Below, piece by piece: positions 44,726 through 56,044 of a stretch of 64,000 nt of DNA. How positions within the stretch are numbered: position 1 is the first letter of the stretch; every line of letters begins with the position of its first letter. The notes below the pieces were generated by a model. It was not told the DNA's origin. It was given only the letters and a program-made list of their open reading frames with translations, and made no database searches. Origin of the DNA: Macrocybe gigantea (taxonomy: Eukaryota > Basidiomycota > Agaricomycetes > Agaricales > Callistosporiaceae); the NCBI GenBank assembly GCA_011319805.1, contig SJRY01000278.1, positions 1 through 64,000 on the forward strand, read 5' to 3'. Position numbers and translations under genes: made by a program.

Positions 44726-47700
44726 TCAACTCTTGTGTTGCTGAAGACACCCTTTTGCGGAGACGACGTTATGATACAGTGCCCTCTGAAGGGCATCACC
44801 GGTGAGCGATACAACAAGCCCTTGGTCACTGAGATACTTTGCGTAGCGACGCCACGACTCAGCTCCCCTTGCAACCTGATCAAGGGGGTACCCTGTTTGT
44901 GCTCGACTCATTTTCCCGGTCCTCAACGTGTTGATGTTGCCAATGATGAATAAACCTCTCTTGGCACGTGTCAGCCCGACGTTAAGCCTTCTCTGGTCCG
45001 CAAGAAAGCCCAGGTATCCGCTGCCATTGTTGCGGACCGTCGAAAAAATAATGACATCCTTCTCGCGCCCTTCAAACCCGTCGACCGTCTTTATTTCGAG
45101 ACTCGCTAATTGCATCGCCCGATGCTCGCCTAGCACCTCCTTGAATTGAGCACGGTATTTCACGTCCGTCTTGAATAGTCGATTTAGAAGAGAAATCTGC
45201 GCCAGGTAGGGAGCGATGATGCCAATGTCACGGCCTCGCAACTCCTGATGACAAACGTGAAAAACCGCTTCGGTGAGAAAGGTTACTGTCACATACTGGA
45301 TTGTTCAATAACAGGTCTTCCACTACGCTCGCCACGATTCGTGCCTCGTCATAATTAACGCGACTTCGGTCCTTCATTGATTCCATCCCGCCATGGTCTA
45401 AAAATATAACTGATGGCCGTCGACCGGTTTCTGCATTCAATATGAGGTGCTGAGATGTGGGCGGAAGGAGAAGCGACGATATGTTCCCTTCCTCGTCGAC
45501 AGTTCCATCTTGAAGCCCAAGATTGTAGAATTCAAGAGACGGGAAACGTGAAATGGAGGGATGCATTCGATATTGGACGTCTAGCATGATGGATGGCAAA
45601 CCTGCAAAGAATCGAACGTCAATCGTTCAATGGGCTAAGGACATCAGGCTGATTTACCTCCTTCTTGAGTCAAACGCTCAAACAAACTCACACCCAATCC
45701 CAGGGCCTGCGCTTCGCGACTGGTAATCACCGGTGGCAATTGTTTATGATCGCCAATGAGTGCGACATGACGAGACTGCAAGGACACAGATGAGATACCG
45801 CCTTAACTGTTGGCAGACATCATGCGTACACCTTTCATAAGGGGAATAAGAGAAGCTGGTTCGGTGGACATGGAGGCTTCGTCTAAGAAAACGACAGGAA
45901 AGTCGGTCATGTTCAGAGCAACGCATGCAGAGGTGATACACGTTGTGCAGATCTTTTGGTCCAGATTGAGATCATATTAATGACAGCAACGTAATTGGTC
46001 ATGAATGACTTACGACGTCTGATTCGGTCAAGACATCCTGCAACATTTGTTGACGTAGTGCATAAATTCTTGACCTGAGAGTGCGATGTCGGCCTTCCAT
46101 TGACAATAAGGCCATCTGCATCTTGTTGCCTCTTTGCGCGGGCTTGGATTCGCTGTCTTTCTGTTTCTTGCGAACACATTCCAGTCGAGATTGAAGGTCT
46201 GTCATGCGGTTGGAAAGTTCCTCCTCCTTCTTTGTAAGGTCGTCTAGTGTCGACCTTAATGGGTGAGTCTCCAGTTTATATTCAAGAGTATGATTCAAGA
46301 TCGAGGTTCTGATGTTGCCCCCAAAACCAACGCGGAGTGCTTTGACCTTGGCCGCCACGAGACCTTCAACTAAGTTGTCCACAGCAACATTGGTATATGT
46401 GCAAACGAGAATGGGGTACGGCACTTCAAAGTACGCCTAGGGTGAAATGTAAATAGGAGTCACAATTGAGAAGACCATCCTCACTTTCAACAACCGGACC
46501 GTTTCGATGATAGTCTTGGTTTTTCCCGTTCCAGGAGGCTAATACTAGTTCAGCACTATGAGATCCAAGCGAATATAGAACGTACACCTTGCACAAGGCT
46601 GAATTTGTTTCGGATCATCATTGCGACTGCTCGTCTCTGAGTGGCATTGAGATTCTCCAATTTGGGATCACCTTCCACCACGAGAGGGTCAAGCTCGGAG
46701 TATCTTCGCGCCCAACTTTGAATTCGCATGTCACTCTCGAAGACGCTGCTTGTTGATGCGTTGCGACTGGATGAAGTGACCAGCTGGTTATTAGAGCTTG
46801 AGGGGTCGAATGAACGAAGAATCACGTCCCGCAAGTGTGTACCTTGCAAGACGTATTCGTAATCGGGTCCTAGTCCTGCGTCCTCATGTGTCTGCGGATC
46901 GTGGTGAAGGTGAGATATCGCATTCCGCATACGATCGTATACAAGATTCGATTGCCCAACATCGAGACGCCATTCCCCATCTTCCAGGTCAAACTGCTCT
47001 ACAAAGGAGACCTTGATTTGCGAGGAGGTATAAAAGACGACGGAACCCTTCACTGGAGTCTCTTGCAAGGGGTCAAGGCGGGATACCAACACCTGAGTGC
47101 CATTTCTTGCATAGGTTAGTATTTAGCGTGCCTCAGATAGAGGTATTCACTTACTCAAAACGGTGCTCAGGCAGAACAATGCCCGGCCCCAGGGTGAACG
47201 ATGCCACGGGGCGGCCGAATTGATTGGCTTGCAGCCAAAATGCGGACAATCCTGTCAGGCAATAGCCTTCGCTTTTCAAACGGTCGATAGACCAACTGGA
47301 AAGACGTTCATTAAGAATGGCCTCCGCCTCCGCCTCTTCAGCAGCCAGCAATTTGGAGAAACTACAACGAGAAGATTGCATCAGTAGTTAGCTTCGACGT
47401 CGGACGGCGTTATTACTGATGTTCGTATGCCTTGATGGCGTCGTAGAGCGCTTCGTCCTGTGTTACAGCCGTGAGAGGAGGTATTTTGCGTCGCACGTAG
47501 CGAATAGGATTGGAAGAGCGCGTCATAAACAAAGACTGCTGATTAGTCCTAGATGGCGCCCTAAGGCGCCAGTCGAATCGTTCCTTGGGTGAAGGAGGAG
47601 AGATGAGGTCGAGATTCACTGTAGAATCCAAAACCTGTTCATCCTGTAGCCACTCCTGCTCGGCGACTGTTAAATGCTCAGAAACGCGCGGAGATGTGCC

Positions 47701-47787
47701 CCATTCTCCGGGAGAAGTCGAGAATTGCCTGCGGACGTCGACGAATTGTAGGAACCGGAATTTGATGCGGAGTGCTGAGCGGTTCAT
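44726..47787 (-). CDS. Upf1-like superfamily 1 RNA/DNA helicase
   Basis: Nine exons: 47787-47417, 47361-47155, 47105-46586, 46538-46485, 46436-46014, 45952-45830, 45775-45658, 45601-45297 and 45244-44726. All GT-AG introns (47-61 nt) keep one frame and give 879 residues. Walker A is GPPGTGKT (366-373), motif II is VFLDEAS (546-552), motif III is GDHKQLPP (574-581), QYRMHP is at 615-620, motif [12 protein letters not shown] at 760-770 and motif [12 protein letters not shown] at 795-804. Between motifs Ia and II, residues about 410-500 form a charged helical insertion, as in the Upf1/IGHMBP2 group. It would unwind nucleic acid with ATP. The N-terminus ([10 protein letters not shown]...RRQFSTS) looks like a mitochondrial presequence. 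Exact subfamily (Hcs1/IGHMBP2-like or other) is uncertain. Confidence 0.88.
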
Positions 47788-47974
47788 AGGTGAAAAGAGT
47801 CGAAGTCAAAGGGTGCGCAGAAGAAGAAGCGGGTAGCCATGCACAGTCGAAACCAAAAAAGATAATTGCGAGAGTGGTACAGGTGCAAGTGAAAATGTAT
47901 CCGACTACAAAATTGGCCATGTTTGGTCGGAGGATGATGTATACATAACGATCAAAGACAGAAATGCACATTCT

Positions 47975-48635
47975 TTACATGTTTGACAAGATCATAAGTG
48001 CCGAAAATCCAAGGACAGCACCCGTCATAACAGTCACAACCATCCCACCAACCGGCAAGACGGCGGTAAAAGGACCATCCCAGGTCGGAGGAAGCGTCAA
48101 TGCCGTCTGGTTTGCTGCGAGTGTAGTGTTGGCCACCGTCTTACAAGCCGAAGCATAGGCTAAAGCGTGTCGGAAGGGGCAGATCAAGCATGCACAACAA
48201 CTGTAGTGCAAGCGGCTTACCGCTTAGAACAGCTTGAGAACCCACTCTGAAGTCCATCCGCCCATTGACCGCGATGAGTTGTTCAAACATGCACTGCTCG
48301 CATTTCTGAAGTGAAGCGACCGTATCCGCTCTACACAGACAAGTTGCATCGTCGTTGCAGGATTGAAGTTGTCGGCTGGCGCTATCGCAGGTTGAAGCAC
48401 ACTGAAAAATCCGCATTCGTTGTAGTTCATTCCGCAAGTAAAATTACTCACGTTGGTCTTCACAACGCTGTTTGGGACATCCAATATCTGCGAAACCGTC
48501 AAATTACGGTTATTAACTGTTATGTTGAATGAAAGCGCTAGACAACGAGTCAGTGGGCATGCCGTCACCCGGCTGGAACCTGTTACCTCGGCTTGCGAAC
48601 GTGAAAAGGAAAAGGATAAAGAAACGAGTGTACAT
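47975..48635 (-). CDS. Small secreted, membrane-anchored eight-cysteine (CFEM-like) protein
   Basis: Four exons: 48635-48587, 48537-48452, 48401-48221 and 48159-47975, with GT-AG introns; 166 residues. The first exon encodes a signal peptide (MYTRFFILFLFTFASR). Eight cysteines at 46, 50, 60, 66, 68, 79, 82 and 111 have the spacing C-x3-C-x9-C-x5-C-x-C-x10-C-x2-C-x28-C, close to CFEM domains, with DDAT before the CxC. Two N-glycosylation sequons (NITV, NLTV) precede it. The end (about 136-166) is a hydrophobic helix fitting a GPI-anchor signal or membrane anchor. CFEM proteins sit on fungal cell surfaces, some binding haem; this function is not shown here. It lies 187 bp upstream of the helicase on the same strand. 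Confidence 0.7.
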
Positions 48636-48890
48636 GATGAATTACGGGCTAGCTAGGAATTCGGAAAAGAAGAAAATAAAATCAAGAGGAAAGCCTGCCA
48701 GAGGAAGATGGTCGTTAACGACGAGAAGGTGAACATTCTTTAACAATGGCAGCCTAGTAGCCATCACCACCACAACTGATGGACAACACCTCCTCATGAC
48801 GCTTTTACTACGTAAGCCACGGAATAGTAGTCACGTGTGAAACGCGTCTAACAGCGCGATCAACTCTGTCTTTGTTGATCCCACACCGTC
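48636..48890. promoter_or_regulatory. Shared divergent promoter region (255 bp)
   Basis: The CFEM-like gene (minus) and the SAP gene (plus) start head to head 255 bp apart, so their promoters must overlap or be shared. It contains TACTACGTAAGC and CACGTGTGA words but no clear TATA box. Confidence 0.5.
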
Positions 48891-50167
48891 ATGGCCCCAA
48901 TATTCACTGGTGCTCTGCAACCAAAGAAGAAATCCGAATTACAAGATATTGCCTCGGCCCTCCATTTGAGTGACCAGGGTACGAAAGATGAGCTTCAAAC
49001 CAGAATTAAAAAACACCTCGACCAGAATCAAGCCAGTCTAGAGGAGGATCCCGCTTTTGCGGGTTTGTTTAACACCCGCCGAAAGAAGAGCGTCCAGCCA
49101 CAATCCGCCGCAACAGGGTAAAAACATTTCATTTGAGACCTGACATCCTGATCTCTTTCTCTTTTCCAGTTCGCGGCCTGTTTGGGATCAGGAATCCGCC
49201 AAACCACCTTCTAAATCTAAGACTCGCCGCATAACCGCTCTTGATGCTATACAGGAATCGACTCCTGTGGCAGACCTTCGCGATGTGTCCGCATTCTTGA
49301 AGAATCCCACCTCGCCCACCGATGCTTCGTCAACTCGTTCGGCTAAGCAAGCGCAGTTGAACACTCCCAGCAACATGCCACTACTGCCGCCAAAGCAGGT
49401 GGATAGTTTAGTTGAACGCATTTCTGGGCGAGAAACTATGGACGCCTTTGTTCATCAAGTCAAGCAGAATGAGATTCTGCAAAGTAGCCGAGAAACCTTG
49501 GATGCGCTTCGATTCGTGAGTTCCGTTCCTTCTACTTGATGGGAGTTTTGCTTAATCTCCTCGGCCCAGTTTCTATCCAATTCGCGCAATATTTGGTCAC
49601 TTACTGCCTTAGGGGAGTTTTTCTATGTCCTTTATGCCATAATCCCTTGGAAAACGGTTCAGGTAGATTTCTTCCTTTTCAATATTCTATCGCTGGTACT
49701 CAACGCACATACTGCAATAGATCCCTTTATCACTACAGGACAAATTTGTCCCAGCGCCCTTCATCTTCTATCCCCCTCTGAGCGCATTCCAGACGTACGC
49801 GTTCTGGATGGCATTACTGCATTGGGCCATTCCGACGCTCATACTGCCTGCCATGGTTGGAAATTTAATCTCCTTCAACCCCGCAGCACCGTATGAGACC
49901 ACAGGCTTTGCGCCATTCGATCCCCTCACAGCATCTATCGTCCGCCTCGCGGCGCAGATAAGTTATCCGTACTCATCTCTGGATCGCAATATCTATGGAT
50001 TGGACGTACTGGGTTTCAGATGGCGTGTCTTGAACGCCGCTGTCAGTCTTGCATTCTCGTTCGCTGAAGCTGTCTCTCGCGCACCACAGCTGTTCGCGAA
50101 AACTCTAATTCGTGAGGAGAGGGTTGGGCATCTACTTGGTGCGGCGGTCGCAGAGGAGGTGGATTGA
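48891..50167 (+). CDS. SAP-domain protein with C-terminal membrane segments
   Basis: Four exons: 48891-49117, 49170-49515, 49570-49662 and 49721-50167, GT-AG introns, 370 residues. Residues about 13-43 (KKSELQDIASALHLSDQGTK, DELQTRIKKHL) form a SAP motif, a helix-turn-helix that binds AT-rich DNA. The middle (76-190) is Ser/Thr/Pro-rich. The C-terminal half has hydrophobic helices at about 198-218, 243-270 and 330-348. A DNA-binding N-terminus joined to membrane helices recalls Heh/Src1 proteins of the inner nuclear membrane; this is inference, as the C-terminal domain of that family was not recognised. Confidence 0.75.
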
Positions 50168-50421
50168 GCGGTGTTATTATTGTTCGAACTATCTATCGTT
50201 GTGTTATCGTTCTGTTTCATACTTGCTTTTTTATGTTATTTCGACTTGTATAGTATGAGACTGGAGAGTCAGTACTTTTGTATTTGTGACTTTGTATGTT
50301 GTGTGTATCGTGTGTTACGGCTTACATAAGGTGCCACGTCTGGAATTTCGTGAGCTGGCGATCTTCGCCAGCAAATCAGCTTTCTCTCGAACCTGTCTCT
50401 CTCTCCTTCTCACTTCACAGG

Positions 50422-52254
50422 ATGAGTGGCTGTAAGCGCTGCTGAAATCTCTCCCTCTCCATGGTCTGCTTATGTTCTCCCCATCCAGTTCGTTTCCTCA
50501 ATCTTGTTCGACCATTCCTTCCAATCTTGCCTGAGGTCTCTTCGCCGGATAGGAAGGTAAGCGCGAATTCGACGACGTGTCCTTTCTCTTCATTCAATGT
50601 TGTTTCAAAGGTCCCTTTCAACCAGAAAGTGCTATGGACAGCCGTAACGCTTCTCATCTTCTTGGTCTGCTCTCAAGTCCCCCTTTATGGCATCATGTCC
50701 TCAGACTCGTCTGATCCGCTATACTGGATGCGTGTTATCCTTGCTTCTAACCGTGGAACACTCATGGAGCTTGGAATAACACCCATTGTGACGTCCGGCA
50801 TGATCATGCAACTGTTGGCCGGTGCGAACCTCATCGACGTCGATTTCGCGCTGAAGGAAGACCGTGCCCTTTTCAGCGGTGGCCAGAAATGTGAGCTTCT
50901 GATTCTGCATGATTTGCTTCCCATTGTATTCTTCTAACGTAGCTTTGTGTAACTGATGTACGTCTTTGTCTCCAGTATTCGCCCTTATCATCTCCTTGGG
51001 TCAGGCAACTGTCTATGTCTTGACTGGCTTATATGGCCAACCACGAGATCTAGGCGCTGGTGTTTGCCTCCTTCTCATCATCCAGCTCGTAGCGGCAGCC
51101 CTGATTGTCATCCTCCTCGACGAATTACTTCAAAAAGGTTATGGCCTCGGTTCCGGCATAAATCTCTTCATCGCGACCAACATCTGCGAATCCATTGTTT
51201 GGAAAGCATTCTCTCCAACCACCGTCAACACGGGACGTGGGCCTGAATTCGAGGGTGCATTGGTTGCCTTGTTTCATCTTCTCTTCACCTGGAATGACAA
51301 AGGACGCGCATTGAGAGAGGCATTCTGGAGGGATCGCCTACCCAATATAATGAATCTTATTGCCACTATCGTCATCTTCGCTCTTGTCATCTACCTTCAA
51401 GGATTCCGCATCGAAATCCCTGTCAAGAGCAATAGGTTTCGTGGTCAGCGCGGGTCATATCCTGTCAAACTCTTTTATACCTCTAATATGCCTATTATGC
51501 TGGAGTCGGCTCTGACCTCAAACGTATTTATTGTTTCGCAAATGCTCGCGTCGCGCTTCCCGAACAATTTTCTTGTCAAACTTCTTGGCGTCTGGGAGGT
51601 ACGTGTTATAAGTTCGATTGTAAAAACTCGGCGCTTACCCATGTCAGCCCATGGAAGACTCCCCACAACTTATTGCCAAGTCTGGCATCGCCTACTACAT
51701 GTCGCCGCCTCACACCATCAAGGAAGCCGTCCTCGACCCCATTCACACTGCCGTTTATATTACGTTCATGTTGTCGGCTTGTGCATTATTCTCCAAGACT
51801 TGGATCGAGGTTTCAGGTTCAGGTCCCAGAGACGTTGCTAAGCAGCTAAAAGACCAACAGATGGTGATATCTTTGCTTTGCTTTATTGCCACCTAGGTTA
51901 AGTGCATTGTCTGTCAGGTAATGGCTGGACACCGTGAAGGCTCGATGTACAAAGAACTGAAACGTGTCATTCCAACGGCTGCGGCATTTGGCGGAGCGAT
52001 TCTTGGTCTTCTATCTGTCACGGCAGATTTAATGGGTGCAATAGGAAGTGGCACTGGCATTCTCATGGCCGTCACAATTATCTACAGCTGTATGTGGATT
52101 CTTTTTTTATGGGACATTGTTCTTATCAATGCTTTCTAGACTGGGAGATTGGCATGAGGGTATGTCATGTTGTCATTCTTATGTTTCATCTAATTTTATG
52201 CCTGTGCAGGAGTCAGGTGGACCAGAGATGGCTGCTTTTGGTGATTTGCTATAG
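50422..52254 (+). CDS. SEC61: Protein translocon subunit Sec61 alpha
   Basis: Eight exons: 50422-50431, 50489-50556, 50611-50890, 50976-51598, 51648-51863, 51918-52089, 52140-52159 and 52210-52254, in one frame, 477 residues, the usual length. The first exon codes only MSG plus one base, joined to [17 protein letters not shown], the conserved N-terminus. Further hallmarks are IPFNQK-type [10 protein letters not shown], the plug region [52 protein letters not shown], and the C-terminal [16 protein letters not shown] end. It is the multi-spanning pore of the ER Sec61 channel for co-translational import. Two very short exons (10 and 20 nt) are notable. No defects seen. Confidence 0.95.
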
Positions 52255-52564
52255 GTGCTTAGAGTTGAGATTTAATATAGTCATTGGAAAAAATCTGTAC
52301 TTCAGTCACAATATTACTCCTGGTTTGTCAAGACCATTTACTGACTAGTAAGCTAATTGCAATAATAAGCAGCCAGGCAAATTGTTGGAGTTTTTTTTTT
52401 CTTGACCTTGAGATATTTAAAAAGTCTGTTGTATGCTTTAGATTATGGCTTATTGCTCTAGAATAATTATGAATTCATAGTCCATTGAATGATTGCTTGG
52501 TAGAACAACTATTGTAGTCTGAACTTCTTGAAGAATAATTAAGTATTGGTATAAGCCTGGCTTA
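52255..52564 (+). other. AT-rich 3' flank of SEC61
   Basis: About 310 bp, AT-rich (for example TTTTTTTTTTC near 52390), no coding. It likely holds the SEC61 3' UTR and poly(A) signals. Chromovirus copy D starts directly after. Confidence 0.5.
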
Positions 52565-52884
52565 TGTTACAGATGCTGAACAAACCCTACATTTTCTTAT
52601 CTTATCTTCCCTCCTACCTCTTATCTCCTATGATACAGCACTATGCAGCGTGCAGTTCCATTGAGTCATTCCCCATCCCTAGTCATACTGACTCACCTCT
52701 ATTAGTCTTACTCATCTGCAGTCCACAGCATTGCACAGTCCATGGTCTGTGCTTGTGTACTATAATGTAAATAAGAGCTCCCAGATGTACCAGTAATACT
52801 AGGCTTAATATTCCTTTTGCCATCATCTCAAACTGCTCTCACACTTAGTCTGCCTGAGTCCTTTGAGATTTGTCTAGCCTAACA
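52565..52884 (+). repeat. Left LTR of copy D (320 bp)
   Basis: TGTTACAG...CTAACA; followed after AG by the primer-binding site ATATTAAGCCT (52887-52897), complementary to AGGCTTAATAT inside the LTR. The TATA region reads ATGTAAATAAG, altered from TATATAAG. Confidence 0.85.
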
Positions 52885-52971
52885 AGATATTAAGCCTTGT
52901 CAAGACTTGCTTAGACTCATGCACACACTACATCATGCTTTATCAAAGACTTGATCACTATTCAATGACAA

Positions 52972-53367
52972 GTGATCACTGACCCAGTGAGCACTAGCAC
53001 AAATGATGAGAGCACTTGGCTCAGAGAAATAGACCAGACATTACAGTCCACACCATTCACAGGGACAGTCCACACCACCTACAAAGATACTAGCAATCTA
53101 AACAAATGGAAGAGAGAGTATACACCTACACCAAGTAGTGATGATGAAGAACAGGCATTTCTGAGAGAGTTTGCTTCCACCACCACAGACAAACCTACTG
53201 AGATCCTCAGTGAAGGAGCAGCACAACTCATTGCAGAACTTTTTCTAGAAGGAGAATATGGAATAAGCCCAGAAGAGCTGTGGTCAGACCAGAATCTTGC
53301 CAAAGAAGAGGATGAACCTATCTGCAAGAAAATGAGCAAGCCCAGGACTTCAGGTGACAACAAATAG
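52972..53367 (+). pseudogene. 5' acidic ORF of copy D
   Basis: Open for about 130 codons (TSTNDESTWLREIDQTLQST, SSDDEEQAFLREFASTTTDK, GEYGISPEELWSDQNL). The frame begins at a GTG; no upstream ATG is conserved. Matches copies B and E. Function unknown. Confidence 0.5.
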
Positions 53368-53550
53368 AGAACTATAATCACCAAATACAGAAAGAAGACA
53401 TACTGATACAGAGAGGGCACAATGCACAGAGCATATAACAGGGCCAACAAGAATGACACCAAAGTCAGGGACACACAGGAATGAAACCACTGAACCCCTT
53501 CAGAGGACCAATCCATTGAAGCACAACATAAGGAGAGAATTGCACCACCA

Positions 53551-54687
53551 TGCTGAAAGTAAGCAGCAGTGACTGGGACAAGTACTATTGGTGGAGGGAG
53601 TGAAAAGGATTACCAAAGATAAACAGACTGACCGCTGCAGAGTAGACTGATTTTGAACAAGCCTGTAGAATCACAGGAGTCAACCTAGACTATTGGAAGA
53701 AACAAAGAGAGGAACAAAGACAGAAACAAATTCAAGAACAGCAAGCCCAAGTACAACAGACCCAAGAGCAACAAATCTAGAAACAGGAGAACCAAGACCA
53801 AGACAACGACGAAGAAACTCCCCAAAGGATGATGATAGAATACAAGGGAATCATCGCTGATCTGAAATCCTTCACAGGAGATTGAACAGCCTTTGACATT
53901 TGGTGGAGAAAGATGAAACTCTACATAACCACATATGGAGACCTTACAGATATATAGAAGATCAGAGTGGTCCTGTCCAGAATGACCGACAGACCAGGAG
54001 CCCACTGGGCATCAAAGAAGATTGACACTACCACCAATCAAAGCACATGGGCTGACTTCATAACTGAGATAGAGACACGATTCAGCAATGTCATATCACC
54101 ATCACAAGTAGGAAGCAAGCTATTCAACATCAGATAGAGAAACTGACCCATTGACAAATTCCTAGATGACTTCATAGACCTTGCAGGGAAAGCAGGAATG
54201 ATGGGAACAGCCCTTTGTTTCTTACTTGAGAAGAGCTTAAACCAGTGGACAGCAGAAGCTGTACACTCAATCTCCACACTCCCAACAGATGGAGATGAAT
54301 ATATCAAGACAGTTCGAGCAATTGGATGAAACATTGATAAACACAGGAATGTAATGAGAGGAGAATTCACAAGCAATCAGTGCAAGCCTGGAAACCTGAG
54401 CTGAGGAGCAGGACAGGCAATGGAAGTCAACAAAGTATGAAGCAACAATTGCTTCAATTGCAACAAGCCAGAGCATCTTTTATGAAACTGCCCAGAACTA
54501 TGAAAAGGAGCAGCAAACATTACATGTTTCAACTGTGGCTTGAAGGGACACTACACACAGAACTGCAAGAAGAAGAAGAAAGGAAAATTCCAAGTCAAAG
54601 AAGTGAAAGAAGAAGAAGGAGAGGATGAAGAAGACAAGGATGAAGAAAGCTCTGACAAAGAGGGTTTTGTCGAAGGGTCTGACTAGG
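53551..54687 (+). pseudogene. Gag of copy D
   Basis: ATG at about 53551 (MLKVSSSDWDKYYW), Q-rich segment, gag core with stops, two zinc knuckles near 54450-54565 and an acidic tail (REVKEEEGEDEEDKDEE-like) ending at TAG 54684-54686. Contains the G_GGT_TTT heptamer at 54662-54668; pol follows in the -1 frame. Confidence 0.7.
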
Positions 54688-55290
54688 AGATGCTAAATTG
54701 TGACCCATACAACTAAAACAGACTCACTTCAATACTGGATGTAGATCATCCCATACTCTGAAATACACCATTCCTACAAAGCGATCTGAAGCACCAAGGA
54801 AAACCATCCAAGGTGACAAACTATCCAAAAGAAAAGAACTCGCAGTACTAGCCAAGATACAAACATGAAAGATAACACTAGAAGTTGACAATAGAGCAGA
54901 CAGGACCTGCATCAACACTGCCATAGTAATGAAAACAGGGCTAAAGACATGACAAATCAAGAAGATTCCAATTATAAATGCAGACGGATCACCCAACCAC
55001 CAGAAAACAGCAGATCAAGTAGCGGAAGTCTGAATCAATATCAAAGGACATAAGGAGCACATGGAAGCTATCATGCTCAACATTGGAAAAACCAACATGC
55101 TACTAGGATATGACTGGCTTGTCTATCACAACCCAATGATCAAATAGAGGACAAGAGAAATTGTCTTTGACAGATGCCTCAAAACGTGCAAGATAAATCA
55201 CCAAATGATCAAGATACAGAAGGTGGCCAAACCAGCAAAAACCACAGCTAGCAACAAGATGGAAACTCAGATACCTCCATATCTGATCAG
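54687..55290 (+). pseudogene. Pol of copy D, N-terminal protease region only
   Basis: Reads KYTIPTKRSEAPRKTIQGD, a mutated protease site (VDNRADRTC), and NMLLGYDWLVYHNPMIK up to IPPYLIS, where LTR sequence of copy E begins. Confidence 0.7.
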
Positions 55291-55610
55291 TGTTAGGCTA
55301 GACGAATCTCAGAAGGACTCAGGCAGACTAAGTGCGAGAGTGGTCTTGAGATGATGGCAAAAGGAATATTAAGCCTAGCGCTACTGGTACATCTGGGAGT
55401 CCTTATATACATTACAGTACTTGAGCATGGACCATGGGCTGTGCAATGCTGTGGACTGCGGATGAGTAAGACTGGAAGGAGATGACTCAGGATGACTAGG
55501 GAAGTGGGATGACTCAATGGCTGCGCACTGCGCAGCATGACGGGGGAGATAAGGGATGTGGGAAAGATAAGATAAGAAAATGAATGGTCCTTTGGGCAAC
55601 GTCTGTAACA
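55291..55610 (-). repeat. Right (3') LTR of copy E (320 bp)
   Basis: Reverse complement reads TGTTACAG...CTAACA. Preceded in element sense by ACAGAGAGGGTGA, the purine tract. Confidence 0.9.
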
Positions 55611-55647
55611 TCACCCTCTCTGTAGATTCGCGTCCTCATGAAAAACC

Positions 55648-56044
55648 TTAGTCCAGCTGTCCCCACCCAGTATTGGTCTCCCAGGCGGTCACAGCATGTG
55701 GGGCCCATGTATGAATGAGCTCTTCATTATAGGCACGGATGTGATGGAGTGTGGTGGCGAGGAGTTTAAGTCGCCGGTTTTCTGTGTGAAGCATTTCCAT
55801 CACCTCGCAAAGCACAATACGTTCAGCTGCAGTGGGGCCAGTCCCATCAGGGGTTCACCCGGTCCAGAGGTGTGCGGACAGTCATAACATAGTGCATATA
55901 TGTGCCAAGTGTGATGGCGAGGGGGTCCATGTAGTCACTGCCATTGAGAATCCTTGCTAGATTCTCATGGTCGTTTGGGTGGTTGGGGGTAGGTGCGCGG
56001 CTGTCGTCACTGCTGTCAATGCTGATGGGGGTGTTGGTGGTCAT
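55648..56044 (-). pseudogene. Third ORF of copy E, frameshifted
   Basis: Begins MTTNTPISIDSSDDS at ATG 56044, overlapping the pol stop as ATGA. A 2-nt loss near codon 56 and a TGA at the usual CGA site break it; the C-terminal part is still readable (ENRRLKLLATTLHHI). Confidence 0.75.

Noticed and set aside
55648..56044. Reading the third ORF as an envelope gene
   Set aside because: Only 132 residues, no signal peptide, no membrane span and no cysteine pattern of such proteins.
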